A stretch of DNA of 64,000 bases. It comes from Prosthecochloris marina (GTDB taxonomy: Bacteria; Bacteroidota; Chlorobiia; Chlorobiales; Chlorobiaceae). Every line of letters starts with the position of its first letter. The first letter of the stretch is position 1. The notes beneath the pieces are model-generated. The model was given only the letters and a program-made list of their open reading frames with translations. It was not told where the DNA came from and did not search any database. Below are positions 24,407-31,899 of the stretch, one piece after another. Location: the NCBI RefSeq assembly GCF_003182595.1, contig NZ_PDNZ01000001.1, forward strand, positions 62,001 through 126,000. The letters run 5' to 3'. The translations under genes were made by a program, and so were the position numbers.

Positions 24407-26805
24407 CCAAGGTTGTTACATTTGTCGAGATCGATGTGCCGATGTGCGGCTTGCAGTTCAGTGCAAGCCCTTGCGCTGCAGAGTATTCTACTTCAGATAT
24501 CAATGATAGTATCCCCGGCTACAACGATGAGGGTTCCTCGTTTACAGGATTGACGTATAATGATGAGGGGACTACTTTTGCAAACTTGAGTTACAACGAT
24601 GAGGGGCTACTGCCAGGTGGGGGTGAGTGTTTCAATTCGCTTAATACGTGCCAGGATGCTGGCCATTACAGCGAGATAACAAACACCGTCAGGTTTGGTT
24701 ATGAAGACGCTGATGACCAAGGTAGCATAGATTATATACCATCTTTACAATCTGTGTCATACAGGCCACAACAGATAAGCCTTGAAGGTGATATGGGCGT
24801 TCGTGCAAGCATTACCTGTACGTTTCGTGACCATCGTGATTCAGACACACATGAGGCTGGGGATCCGTATTGGGCGCAAAGAGGGTATAATCCGTTTGAG
24901 CAAGGTACATTTTGGGGTAAATGGCTGGCTCGTCACTATCCGAAAATGCAGGGTGCCATTATCCGTTATATCGTTGGTAAAGAAGGGCAGAACATAGAAA
25001 ATATGGAGTGCCGGACGTTTATCATTGAAAAGATAACTGGCCCTAATAAAAATGGGATGGTTTCAATAACGGCAAAAGACATTCTCAAGCTTGCTGATGA
25101 CAAAAAGGCACAATGTCCGGTATTGAGTACTGGTAGGTTGAGTGCTGATTTAGCTGAGTCTGTAACATCAGCAACGCTTTCACCTTCAGGCGTTGGTGAT
25201 GATGAATACCCTGCTACCGGGCATGTTGCGATAGGTGGGAAAGAGATTTGCAGTTTCACACGATCAGGTGATGTATTGACTTTAACACGGGCACAATTTA
25301 ACACCGAAGCTTCAGCACATGATCGAAATGACATAGTGCAGTTGTGTAAAGAGTTTTTTGATGGTCCAAATGGTCTTGATCCGGCGGATATTATCTATGA
25401 TTTGCTTGTCAATTATACAACAACACCAGCAAGTTGGATTAACTTAGCAGATTGGCAGCAAAAAACAAATGTCTATCTCAATGGGAGGCGTTACTACACT
25501 TTAGTAGCGGAGCCGACAAGCGTTAAAGATCTTATCAATGAATTGCTCGAGCAGGGAGGTTTAATTCTATATACAGATGATTTAAACCAAAAAATACGAT
25601 TAGACGTTGTTAGGGAACTGACTACCCAAACTGAGCTATATGATGAAGACAATATTATATCAAACAGTTTTGACTGTAAAAAGCAGTTGGATAAACGGTT
25701 GTCGCAAGTGTGGGTTTGGTATGGGTTACGCAATCCATTAGAGCAGCTTGATGAAGGGATAAACTACAGAGCAGCAGTATCTCATGTTGATACGTTAGCT
25801 GAGACTCTGTATGGTGGACAACCGGCGATCAAAAAAATATACAGTAGATGGATAACTACTCGGCCTACAGGAACGGATTTGTGTTATAAGATGCTTTCGA
25901 GATTCCGAGATCCACCGTCATTAGTGCAATGGTCAGCTTGGCGGTTTGGCAAGAGCGTACCGGCTCTTGCCGGGCGGTATAATGTGTCGATGTGGGCGTT
26001 TCAGTCAGGGACCGGAGAACAGGTACCAGTGCCTGCTCAGGTCGTTAAAGCCACGCCGGGTGATGAATCTGTAAAGGTAGAAGCGCAAGAAATCAGCTGG
26101 CATACATATGACGATCAACCGGATCAGGGTTTGATGGTTGTCGTTACAAACGACGAGACTGATTATAATTTCCGGACCGAATACGATAAAGCATATGCAG
26201 CTCCTAAAAGCGGTGACATAGTTACCTGTTTGATCGAGTCAGGCGTAAAAATCGGTACAAGCACAAATACAGGTTTTGCATTCACTGTCGGCACATGGAG
26301 CGAGCCGGGGGTTATTCTTAAGATCATTAACAACGGCTACATAGTAGGTAAGGGTGGTGACGGAGGTAATTATCCCGGCTCAAAAGACGGCGAAGATGGA
26401 GCTGACGCTCTATATACTCGTCAACCGGTAACTATCATCAACAATGGCACTATCGCCGGAGGAGGTGGTGGTGGTGGTGTTGGTGTTGTAACCCTGTTGG
26501 GAGCAATGTATTCTTCGGGTGGCGGCGGTGGAGCAGGTTATCTCTTCGGTATCGGCGGGTCTGGGTACATGCATGATCAAGATGATAATTTAGGATCGGA
26601 CGGGACAATTACAGAAGGGGGTTCGGCAGGATATGCTATACTCGGTGTACAAGGTGGTTCTGGCGGTGATCTTGGTCAAGATGGCTTCGACGGCTCGGGA
26701 TTACTTTTTAATGGCGATGGCGGTCTAGCTGGTGTTGCTGTTGATGGCAACAGCTACGTCACATGGGAGGTAACAGGAACAATAGCAGGGTCACAAATAA
26801 ATTAA
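24403..26805 (+). CDS. Tail tip/hub protein with glycine-rich adhesin C-terminus
   Basis: An 800-residue tail-tip protein. Residues 38-72 hold three 12-residue repeats starting YNDEG. Residues 90-230 resemble N-terminal tip-protein domains found in DUF2163-type neighbours (RFGYEDADDQGSIDYIPSL, CRTFIIEKITGP). The middle is a large hub region. Residues from about 640 form a glycine-rich adhesin: paired IINNGxI strands and runs of up to seven glycines, the polyglycine-helix style of T-even gp38 receptor binders. This is likely the main specificity determinant. ATGA overlap with the preceding gene; the next gene starts one base after its stop. Confidence 0.65.
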   Translation: MTKVVTFVEIDVPMCGLQFSASPCAAEYSTSDINDSIPGYNDEGSSFTGLTYNDEGTTFANLSYNDEGLLPGGGECFNSLNTCQDAGHYSEITNTVRFGYEDADDQGSIDYIPSLQSVSYRPQQISLEGDMGVRASITCTFRDHRDSDTHEAGDPYWAQRGYNPFEQGTFWGKWLARHYPKMQGAIIRYIVGKEGQNIENMECRTFIIEKITGPNKNGMVSITAKDILKLADDKKAQCPVLSTGRLSADLAESVTSATLSPSGVGDDEYPATGHVAIGGKEICSFTRSGDVLTLTRAQFNTEASAHDRNDIVQLCKEFFDGPNGLDPADIIYDLLVNYTTTPASWINLADWQQKTNVYLNGRRYYTLVAEPTSVKDLINELLEQGGLILYTDDLNQKIRLDVVRELTTQTELYDEDNIISNSFDCKKQLDKRLSQVWVWYGLRNPLEQLDEGINYRAAVSHVDTLAETLYGGQPAIKKIYSRWITTRPTGTDLCYKMLSRFRDPPSLVQWSAWRFGKSVPALAGRYNVSMWAFQSGTGEQVPVPAQVVKATPGDESVKVEAQEISWHTYDDQPDQGLMVVVTNDETDYNFRTEYDKAYAAPKSGDIVTCLIESGVKIGTSTNTGFAFTVGTWSEPGVILKIINNGYIVGKGGDGGNYPGSKDGEDGADALYTRQPVTIINNGTIAGGGGGGGVGVVTLLGAMYSSGGGGGAGYLFGIGGSGYMHDQDDNLGSDGTITEGGSAGYAILGVQGGSGGDLGQDGFDGSGLLFNGDGGLAGVAVDGNSYVTWEVTGTIAGSQIN

Positions 26806-26806
26806 T

Positions 26807-27523
26807 ATGGCAAGTGTAAATCCACAAAAGAAGCTTAGAGGAACGGCAAGCCAAAATGCTGCAGTAACGCTTGAAGAAGGGACAATCGTTTATTTAACAG
26901 ATACCAAGCAGATTGCGGTGCATGATGGCAGTACAGCGGGGGGGACTGTATTTGATATTTTGCCTGTTCAGGTGTCAAGTGCAGAGAAAACTGCGGGGAA
27001 TGAAACCGTGGTTAGAGGGTTCAGTCCTTTCGATATAAAAGATATGTCTGAAATGCATAGTAAATCTGCGTTTATATCGTATGCATTGCTGGCTGATCAA
27101 AAATCACAAGGAACAGACGGGGGAACGTTCACAAGTGGATCGGATCAAACAAGAGATTTAAATACTAAAAAAGCAGATCCTGACAATATTGTATCTCTGA
27201 GTAGTAATCAGTTTTCGCTTGCGGCTGGGTCTTATTTAATTAAATGGTCAACCCCTGTTTACGACGTTAATGCGCATCGTTCGAAATTATATGATGTAAC
27301 AGGAGATAATACATACGTAGGTAGTTCAGAGTATGCGCCAAGTGGACAGAATGGTGCAAACAGAAGCTTTGGAATTGCACGTATAACAATATCAACAAGT
27401 ACAACGTTTGAAATCCGACATAGGTGTGATGGGACAAAATCAAATATAGGGTTTGGTTTGTCATGTGATTATTCTGGGGAAGTGGAAGAATACACACAGG
27501 TAGAGATATATAAAGAGAAATAA
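26807..27523 (+). CDS. Phage tail fiber with Mtd-N-like anchor and C1q/TNF-like head
   Basis: A 238-residue protein. Residues 1-50 (KLRGTASQNAAVTLEEGTIVYLTDTKQ... then HDGSTAGGT) follow the Mtd N-terminal pattern used to attach fibers to phage tips. The remainder is strand-rich (AAGSYLIKWSTPVYDVNAH, IARITISTSTTFEIRHRC) and resembles a trimeric C1q/TNF-type binding head. It is probably a second receptor-binding protein. No reverse transcriptase or template repeat is nearby, so it is not a visible diversity-generating target. It starts one base after the preceding gene. Confidence 0.6.
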   Translation: MASVNPQKKLRGTASQNAAVTLEEGTIVYLTDTKQIAVHDGSTAGGTVFDILPVQVSSAEKTAGNETVVRGFSPFDIKDMSEMHSKSAFISYALLADQKSQGTDGGTFTSGSDQTRDLNTKKADPDNIVSLSSNQFSLAAGSYLIKWSTPVYDVNAHRSKLYDVTGDNTYVGSSEYAPSGQNGANRSFGIARITISTSTTFEIRHRCDGTKSNIGFGLSCDYSGEVEEYTQVEIYKEK

Positions 27524-28112
27524 CGGTTAACAAATATGCAGGCACTGATAACGATAGTGATTCGTCAAGGCAAGTGCCACTTGTTACTGACTCTGCGTAA
27601 CATGTAGGCCTGAGAGTTGGAAATGGGACATTTTTTGCAGGTTGCATATGTAGTCTGGTTTTTGTCTTTGTCAACACACCGGACTATATCATCACAATAA
27701 TAGAATGCGGAATAAACTGAAAAAACCACGCGTGAACAATGCTTCTTAGGCACTCCAGTATACAACATTTCCATACTTGATGAGCATTGGCAAAACACCT
27801 CCAACAGTAAAGAAGCGCTCCAAACCAGGCTGTCTGCAAGTGGAGAAGAACCCGCAACACAATATTTCTCGGAATGCACGTTGTCGGTACCAAGAATAGC
27901 ATCATGTTTTCTCCCGCAATACTTAGAAACTAGTGACAAATCGTTGCTGGAAAAGGTACCCCAGGAAGATTCAACAGGCACCCCGTGCACAGTATAAAAA
28001 ATTTGGTGATGTTCTCGAGCTATAGATGATGTAAAGAAATAGCCAATGACCGTTACTATATGGACATTAGTCCTTCTATAGGTGTGCCAAAGCTGATAAA
28101 TGAGAGTGCGGA
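27524..28112. other. 589-base interval between fiber and lysis cassette
   Basis: No plus-strand gene is visible. It contains one minus-strand frame of 141 residues (listed separately). The rest holds the region ahead of the holin gene, with no confident promoter or terminator. Confidence 0.45.
27565..27990 (-). CDS. Possible antisense cysteine-rich accessory ORF (moron-like)
   Basis: A 141-residue frame opposite to the late genes, starting at GTG. It carries about ten cysteines, including a CxC pair and CKKC near the C-terminus, with Ser- and Tyr-rich surroundings. TATACT lies just upstream of the start on its strand, close enough that a transcript would be leaderless. Single opposite-strand genes between tail and lysis modules are often lysogenic-conversion morons. 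No family is recognised and it could be a chance frame. Confidence 0.32.
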   Translation of the reverse strand: MHGVPVESSWGTFSSNDLSLVSKYCGRKHDAILGTDNVHSEKYCVAGSSPLADSLVWSASLLLEVFCQCSSSMEMLYTGVPKKHCSRVVFSVYSAFYYCDDIVRCVDKDKNQTTYATCKKCPISNSQAYMLRRVSNKWHLP

Positions 28113-28430
28113 ATGGAAAAACCTGAATTATTCGGACTAATCATAAGTGGGATCGCGGGAATCATTACGAGTCTGCTTCACGCGCTTAAAAAGGGCGTGC
28201 AACATAACTGGAAAAAAGTGCTACTGCATTTCGGTCTTGGATTCTGTTCACTCTATATTGCGTATTTAGTCGGTGAAACTATGATGCTCGACAGTAAAGC
28301 GGTTTTAGTTGTTGGTTTTTTGTCCGGTCTGCTGAGTGACCGTCTCATCAACGAGATGTACAGACGCGAAGAAGAGATATACCGGCATTTTTTCACTCGA
28401 AAAAGACTGGACGAGAAAGAGGAAAAATAA
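28113..28430 (+). CDS. Putative holin
   Basis: A 105-residue membrane protein with two or three hydrophobic segments: residues 8-24 (LIISGIAGIITSLL), 38-55 (FGLGFCSLYIAYLVG) and 63-78 (AVLVVGFLSGLLSD). A charged C-terminal tail (RKRLDEKEEK) follows. Size, topology and position two bases ahead of the endolysin gene fit a holin that releases the endolysin to the periplasm. No specific holin family is recognised. Confidence 0.65.
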   Translation: MEKPELFGLIISGIAGIITSLLHALKKGVQHNWKKVLLHFGLGFCSLYIAYLVGETMMLDSKAVLVVGFLSGLLSDRLINEMYRREEEIYRHFFTRKRLDEKEEK

Positions 28431-28432
28431 GC

Positions 28433-28996
28433 ATGGCGGAATTTCAGAAAGCCTATCTCGAGACAATCGGTGACGAAGGAGGGTTTACGCTACACAACGT
28501 TAGCGGTGATGCAGGTGGAGACACCTTTGCCGGCATAGCGAAAAACTACCATCCGGAATGGTCGGGATGGCCCCTCGTCCATGCAGGGAAAGGGCAAACC
28601 GAAGAATGCAGGGAACAGGTCAGAGCGTTTTACAAATCGAAGTACTGGGACGCCATGCGGGGTGACGAAATCGAGCATCAGGCCGTGGCAGAAACCATCT
28701 ACAATTTTGGCATGAATAGTAGCATAAAAAAAAGCCTCATGTATTCACAATACTGCCTGGACTGTGAGCCGGATGGTGAAATCGGTCCAATAACATTAGG
28801 AGCGATAAACAAGATGTCGAGAGAAGAAATAGAATTGTTCGTGAGCCAGCACGTACTGATGAGAATAGGACATCGGCTGAAAAGAATATCCCAAAACCGA
28901 AGCCAATTAAAATTCATACGAGGATGGTTGAAGCGTGATCTAAGAATGCTCGATGATTTTATCAACGTCAATCAATACTTTGGAATACGGCAATGA
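28433..28996 (+). CDS. Endolysin, glycoside hydrolase family 108 (N-acetylmuramidase)
   Basis: Cleaves the peptidoglycan glycan chain. The 187-residue product has the GH108 start: Glu15 in GDEGGFTLHN is the catalytic residue, followed by GDAGGDTFAGIAKNYHP. Next are AFYKSKYWDAMRGDEI, ETIYNFGMNSS, and the C-terminal peptidoglycan-binding-like DGEIGPITLGAIN. No signal peptide, so export depends on the holin. It overlaps the 3TM holin gene by ATGA. Being intact, it argues for a functional release pathway in the element. Confidence 0.9.
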   Translation: MAEFQKAYLETIGDEGGFTLHNVSGDAGGDTFAGIAKNYHPEWSGWPLVHAGKGQTEECREQVRAFYKSKYWDAMRGDEIEHQAVAETIYNFGMNSSIKKSLMYSQYCLDCEPDGEIGPITLGAINKMSREEIELFVSQHVLMRIGHRLKRISQNRSQLKFIRGWLKRDLRMLDDFINVNQYFGIRQ

Positions 28997-29451
28997 GCAT
29001 TTGGCCAGCAATCAAAGCCGGGTTTGGCTCGATAATCTCCCCAATTGCTGAACCGTTCAAAATTGCCCAAGAGCGAAAAAAAGAGGCCATTATACTCGAT
29101 AAAGAAATACAGAAGATTAACGCTGAAGCTCGAAGGGAAGCAGCAAGAAATGGGCAAGTAGAGCAGAAAGATTGGGATAGAATAGCGCTTGAGAACAGTG
29201 CAAAATCCTGGAAAGACGAAGTGCTAATGATCCTCATGTACTTTCCGGTAGGGGCATTGTTTGTTTGTGCTATGTTTTGGCCTGAAAAAGTGCCAATCAT
29301 TAAAGAGGCTGTAAGCGCTTTAGAGGATTTTCCTGTTTGGTATCAGATTATTTTATGGGGTATACTTGCATTTGTTTTTGGGTTGCGCTGGCTGATACAG
29401 CCTTTGATCGTGTGGATGGAAAGAAAATACAGAAACAGGGTAGTCGAGTAA
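28993..29451 (+). CDS. 3TM-type holin family protein
   Basis: A 152-residue protein matching the 3TM holin pattern: an amphipathic start (IWPAIKAGFGSIISPIAEP), a long charged helix (residues 25-65), SWKDEVLMILMYFPVGALFVC (first clear membrane segment) and WYQIILWGILAFVFGLRW (second). A basic tail ends it. It may be the true holin or a spanin-like partner for the protein encoded at 28113. Last gene of the element; a terminator follows 39 bases later. Confidence 0.7.
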   Translation: MSIWPAIKAGFGSIISPIAEPFKIAQERKKEAIILDKEIQKINAEARREAARNGQVEQKDWDRIALENSAKSWKDEVLMILMYFPVGALFVCAMFWPEKVPIIKEAVSALEDFPVWYQIILWGILAFVFGLRWLIQPLIVWMERKYRNRVVE

Positions 29452-29490
29452 CCTTTTCAGAGGGAAATGTGTAAAGCTGGAAGAGTATGG

Positions 29491-29517
29491 GCCTGCTGTA
29501 TATGAGCAGGCTTTTTT
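29491..29517 (+). terminator. Rho-independent terminator closing the late operon
   Basis: Perfect 7-bp stem GCCTGCT / AGCAGGC with a 7-base loop, then TTTTTT. It ends the tail-lysis transcript before the right att site. Confidence 0.85.
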
Positions 29518-29609
29518 ATTGCAAGGATTAATTCAGGGAATTAATAGATTGTCGGCATCGGTTTTTTTAAACTATACCAGAATCAAAAGAATACTTGTAT
29601 TGACTTTTA

Positions 29610-29618
29610 TTTGTACCT
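29610..29618 (+). promoter_or_regulatory. Right-end arm-type motif
   Basis: TTTGTACCT, the same motif as the two direct copies ahead of int, 36 bases inside the right att core. Suggests integrase arm binding at both prophage ends. Confidence 0.4.
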
Positions 29619-29654
29619 CAAATTATTGAAAGCCTTTTATGGTAGGGGTTTGTT

Positions 29655-29671
29655 GTATATATATTATATTT
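29655..29671 (+). repeat. Candidate attR core (17-bp direct repeat, right copy)
   Basis: Exact copy of 14670-14686. It lies 204 bases past the last phage gene and 51 bases before the S41 protease start, so the insertion point is the host gene's upstream region. Its AT richness means it could partly reflect promoter sequence. Confidence 0.6.
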
Positions 29672-29722
29672 ATGACCACATTCAACATGTGTTTGTTACT
29701 CAAAGTCAGCTAAAAGTTGTCC

Positions 29723-31795
29723 ATGTCAAGACGTTTAAACAGATATATAATTTTCGGTGCTGTTTTTCTGATTTCCTTAGCACTTTTGGTTACTGATGTG
29801 CAATCAAAGACAGCGGCCATACCTCATGGTGAAGTTGCGCTCAAAGCTTCTCCTGTTCAGGAGGAAGCGGAGAGGTATCTCAGCCGTTACCTCATGCAGT
29901 ATCATTTTCGGCGGGTGCCGATTAACGATTCTCTTTCCCAGGAGGTGCTTTCGCGTTTTCTCGATCAGCTCGATGAAACCAGGAGTTACTTTTTGGCATC
30001 ACAGGTAGAGTCATTTCAGAAAGAGATCGGCAATTCTATAGATGATGAGTTCCTTGCCGGTAAGGTCGATGCCGGGTTCATGGTCTATGGTACGTTTCTG
30101 AATCAGGCGAAACAGAAAATGCGGTTCATGATCGACCTGCTCGATACCGCCCGTTTCGATTTCAGTGTGAGTGAAACCTTCAATCTCAAAAGCGAGGATA
30201 TTGCATGGCCTTCCGATCAGGCCGAGCTTCAGGATCGCTGGAGAAAGGAAGCTAAATATCAGATCCTGAATCTGAAATATTCCGGAGAAGAGCCGGATGG
30301 AGAGCCTCGTGAAGTGCTTGTCAAACGCTATAAAAATCGTCTTTCTTTGCTTGAACAACAGAACGATGAAGATGCGTTTCGGGCATTCAACTATGCCCTG
30401 ACGACATCATTCGACCCGCATACCAACTATTTTTCGCCGTTGGACTATGAGAACTTCCAGATCGATATGAGCCATTCGTTCGAAGGGATCGGTGCAAAAC
30501 TTCAAAATGAAAACGAATATACGGTTGTCAATGAAGTGATTCCCGGTGGCCCCGCGTTCAGAGGTGATTTGCTCAAGAAAGGCGACAGGATCATTGGCGT
30601 GGGTCAGGGTACAAAAGGCAATGTTGTCGACATTGTCGGGTGGCGAGTCAACGATGTCGTCCGGATTATCCGTGGGAAGAAAGGATCGGTTGTACGCCTG
30701 AAGATTCTTCCTGTCAGTCAGGGAAACAAGGGACCCGCTAAGATTATTCAGATTGTCAGAGACGAGGTTAAGCTTGAAGAGCAGTCGGCACAAAAGGAAA
30801 TCATCATCACCAACGGTCGAAAAATAGGGGTGATTACCGTACCGGCTTTTTATCTGGATTTCGAGGGTCAGAAACAAAAAAAGCCTGATTATAGCAGCAC
30901 AAGCAGGGATGTCAGAAAAATTCTTGTGGAATTAAAAAAAGAAGGTGTTGAAGGAATTGTTCTGGATCTAAGGAATAACGGTGGCGGAGCTCTTGAAGAA
31001 GCGGTTAAGCTTACGGGTCTTTTTATTCCTGAAGGTCCGGTTGTGCAGATCAAGAACTCGCATGGAGGGATGACGGTTCTTCGAGATAAAGAAGTTGATG
31101 TTGCATATGATGGTCCTCTTGCTGTTCTTGTGAATCGTTACAGTGCTTCGGCATCGGAAATCCTTGCTGCAGCAATTCAGGATTATGGAAGAGGTGTGGT
31201 TATAGGAGGAAGGACATTTGGAAAGGGGACGGTACAGAGTATTCTCAAGATCAACAGGCCATTCAATTTTTTCTACAAGAAAAATGATGATCTTGGACAA
31301 GTCAAGCTGACCATTGCCAAGTTTTATCGTGTTTCCGGAGAAAGCACCCAGAATCTCGGTGTCACGCCGGATATCAAAATACCTTCATTTATCGACACTG
31401 AGGTTGTCGGTGAAGATGCCTATCCAAGCAGTCTCCAATGGGATGTTGTGTCGGCTACCGATCATTTAAAAACCGGTTGGCTTTCAGGTGATGATATCAA
31501 GGTTCTCAACGAGAAGTATCATGAGAGAGTCGATAAAGATTCTCTTTATGTTCGTTACCTCGAAGACCTGGATCTTCTGAGCAGTTTCAGGAAAAAAGAG
31601 TTCATTTCACTCTATGAACCGGATTTCAAGGTGGAAATGGATCGTATTCAGGGATTTGATGCTCAGTGGAACGAGGAGGACGACCCCGATATTCTGCTTA
31701 CCCAGTCAGCGGCAGTTGTCGCAGATATGGCTGATTTATCGGGAAAAAGTATGGCTGAAAGAGAAGTCGCTCCCTTGCAGGTAAACGGAAAGTGA
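29723..31795 (+). CDS. S41 carboxy-terminal processing protease (tail-specific protease type)
   Basis: A 690-residue periplasmic protease from ATG 29723; a TTG two codons earlier is less likely. An N-terminal membrane segment (YIIFGAVFLISLALLVTDV) acts as signal. A PDZ domain follows (SFEGIGAKLQ...GGPAFRGDLLKKGDRIIGVG). The S41 core has VLDLRNNGGGALEEA, the nucleophile Ser in NRYSASASEILA and the Lys in RTFGKGTVQ. The length and C-terminal extension fit the Prc/Tsp subgroup, which trims envelope proteins and degrades misfolded ones. Its promoter region is interrupted by attR. Confidence 0.92.
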   Translation: MSRRLNRYIIFGAVFLISLALLVTDVQSKTAAIPHGEVALKASPVQEEAERYLSRYLMQYHFRRVPINDSLSQEVLSRFLDQLDETRSYFLASQVESFQKEIGNSIDDEFLAGKVDAGFMVYGTFLNQAKQKMRFMIDLLDTARFDFSVSETFNLKSEDIAWPSDQAELQDRWRKEAKYQILNLKYSGEEPDGEPREVLVKRYKNRLSLLEQQNDEDAFRAFNYALTTSFDPHTNYFSPLDYENFQIDMSHSFEGIGAKLQNENEYTVVNEVIPGGPAFRGDLLKKGDRIIGVGQGTKGNVVDIVGWRVNDVVRIIRGKKGSVVRLKILPVSQGNKGPAKIIQIVRDEVKLEEQSAQKEIIITNGRKIGVITVPAFYLDFEGQKQKKPDYSSTSRDVRKILVELKKEGVEGIVLDLRNNGGGALEEAVKLTGLFIPEGPVVQIKNSHGGMTVLRDKEVDVAYDGPLAVLVNRYSASASEILAAAIQDYGRGVVIGGRTFGKGTVQSILKINRPFNFFYKKNDDLGQVKLTIAKFYRVSGESTQNLGVTPDIKIPSFIDTEVVGEDAYPSSLQWDVVSATDHLKTGWLSGDDIKVLNEKYHERVDKDSLYVRYLEDLDLLSSFRKKEFISLYEPDFKVEMDRIQGFDAQWNEEDDPDILLTQSAAVVADMADLSGKSMAEREVAPLQVNGK

Positions 31796-31845
31796 ACTGG
31801 CCGGGCAAAACGGTTGCTGTTTTCATATCATAGTGTAGGTGCTGT

Positions 31846-31899
31846 GATGCCGACAGGTGAATTTCGAACATCTCTTTCACCTGTCGGCATCCGTTCGTT
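31846..31899 (+). terminator. Convergent terminator between the S41 gene and argH
   Basis: A perfect 16-bp stem, GATGCCGACAGGTGAA (31846-31861) with its complement at 31876-31891, is followed by CGTTCGTTTT. It starts 50 bases past the protease stop and lies directly against the argH stop, so it can serve both strands. Confidence 0.8.

Larger units (their letters stand above)
14670..29671 (+). mobile_element. Headless prophage / tailocin-like integrative element
   Basis: An element of about 15 kb bounded by a perfect 17-bp direct repeat. Gene order is integrase, S24 repressor (minus strand), early genes, HTH excisionase-like gene, replication-type genes, tail terminator, tail tube, tail assembly chaperones, tape measure, distal tail protein, tip protein, fiber, holin, endolysin and 3TM holin. 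There is no terminase, portal, protease, capsid or connector. The late genes are intact, tightly packed and often overlap by 1-4 bases. The region looks visibly richer in A and T than the flanks, most of all at 15.9-18.9 kb. Either a head-deleted prophage or an element that makes only tails. Confidence 0.85.

Noticed and set aside
24520..24627. Short tandem repeat as a CRISPR fragment
   Set aside because: The units are in frame within the tail-tip gene, only three in number, and have protein-level rather than DNA-level conservation. No CRISPR array or cas gene is in the window.
27565..27990. Broken C-terminal fiber fragment in the fiber-holin interval
   Set aside because: The plus strand has many stops in all frames and no fiber-like text; only the minus-strand frame is open, and it was kept as a low-confidence feature instead.
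26807..28112. Diversity-generating retroelement suggested by the Mtd-like fiber
   Set aside because: No reverse transcriptase, accessory gene or template/variable repeat pair is visible in or after the fiber gene.
14670..29671. Gene transfer agent
   Set aside because: A GTA needs terminase, portal and capsid genes. None are present, while integrase and repressor genes are.
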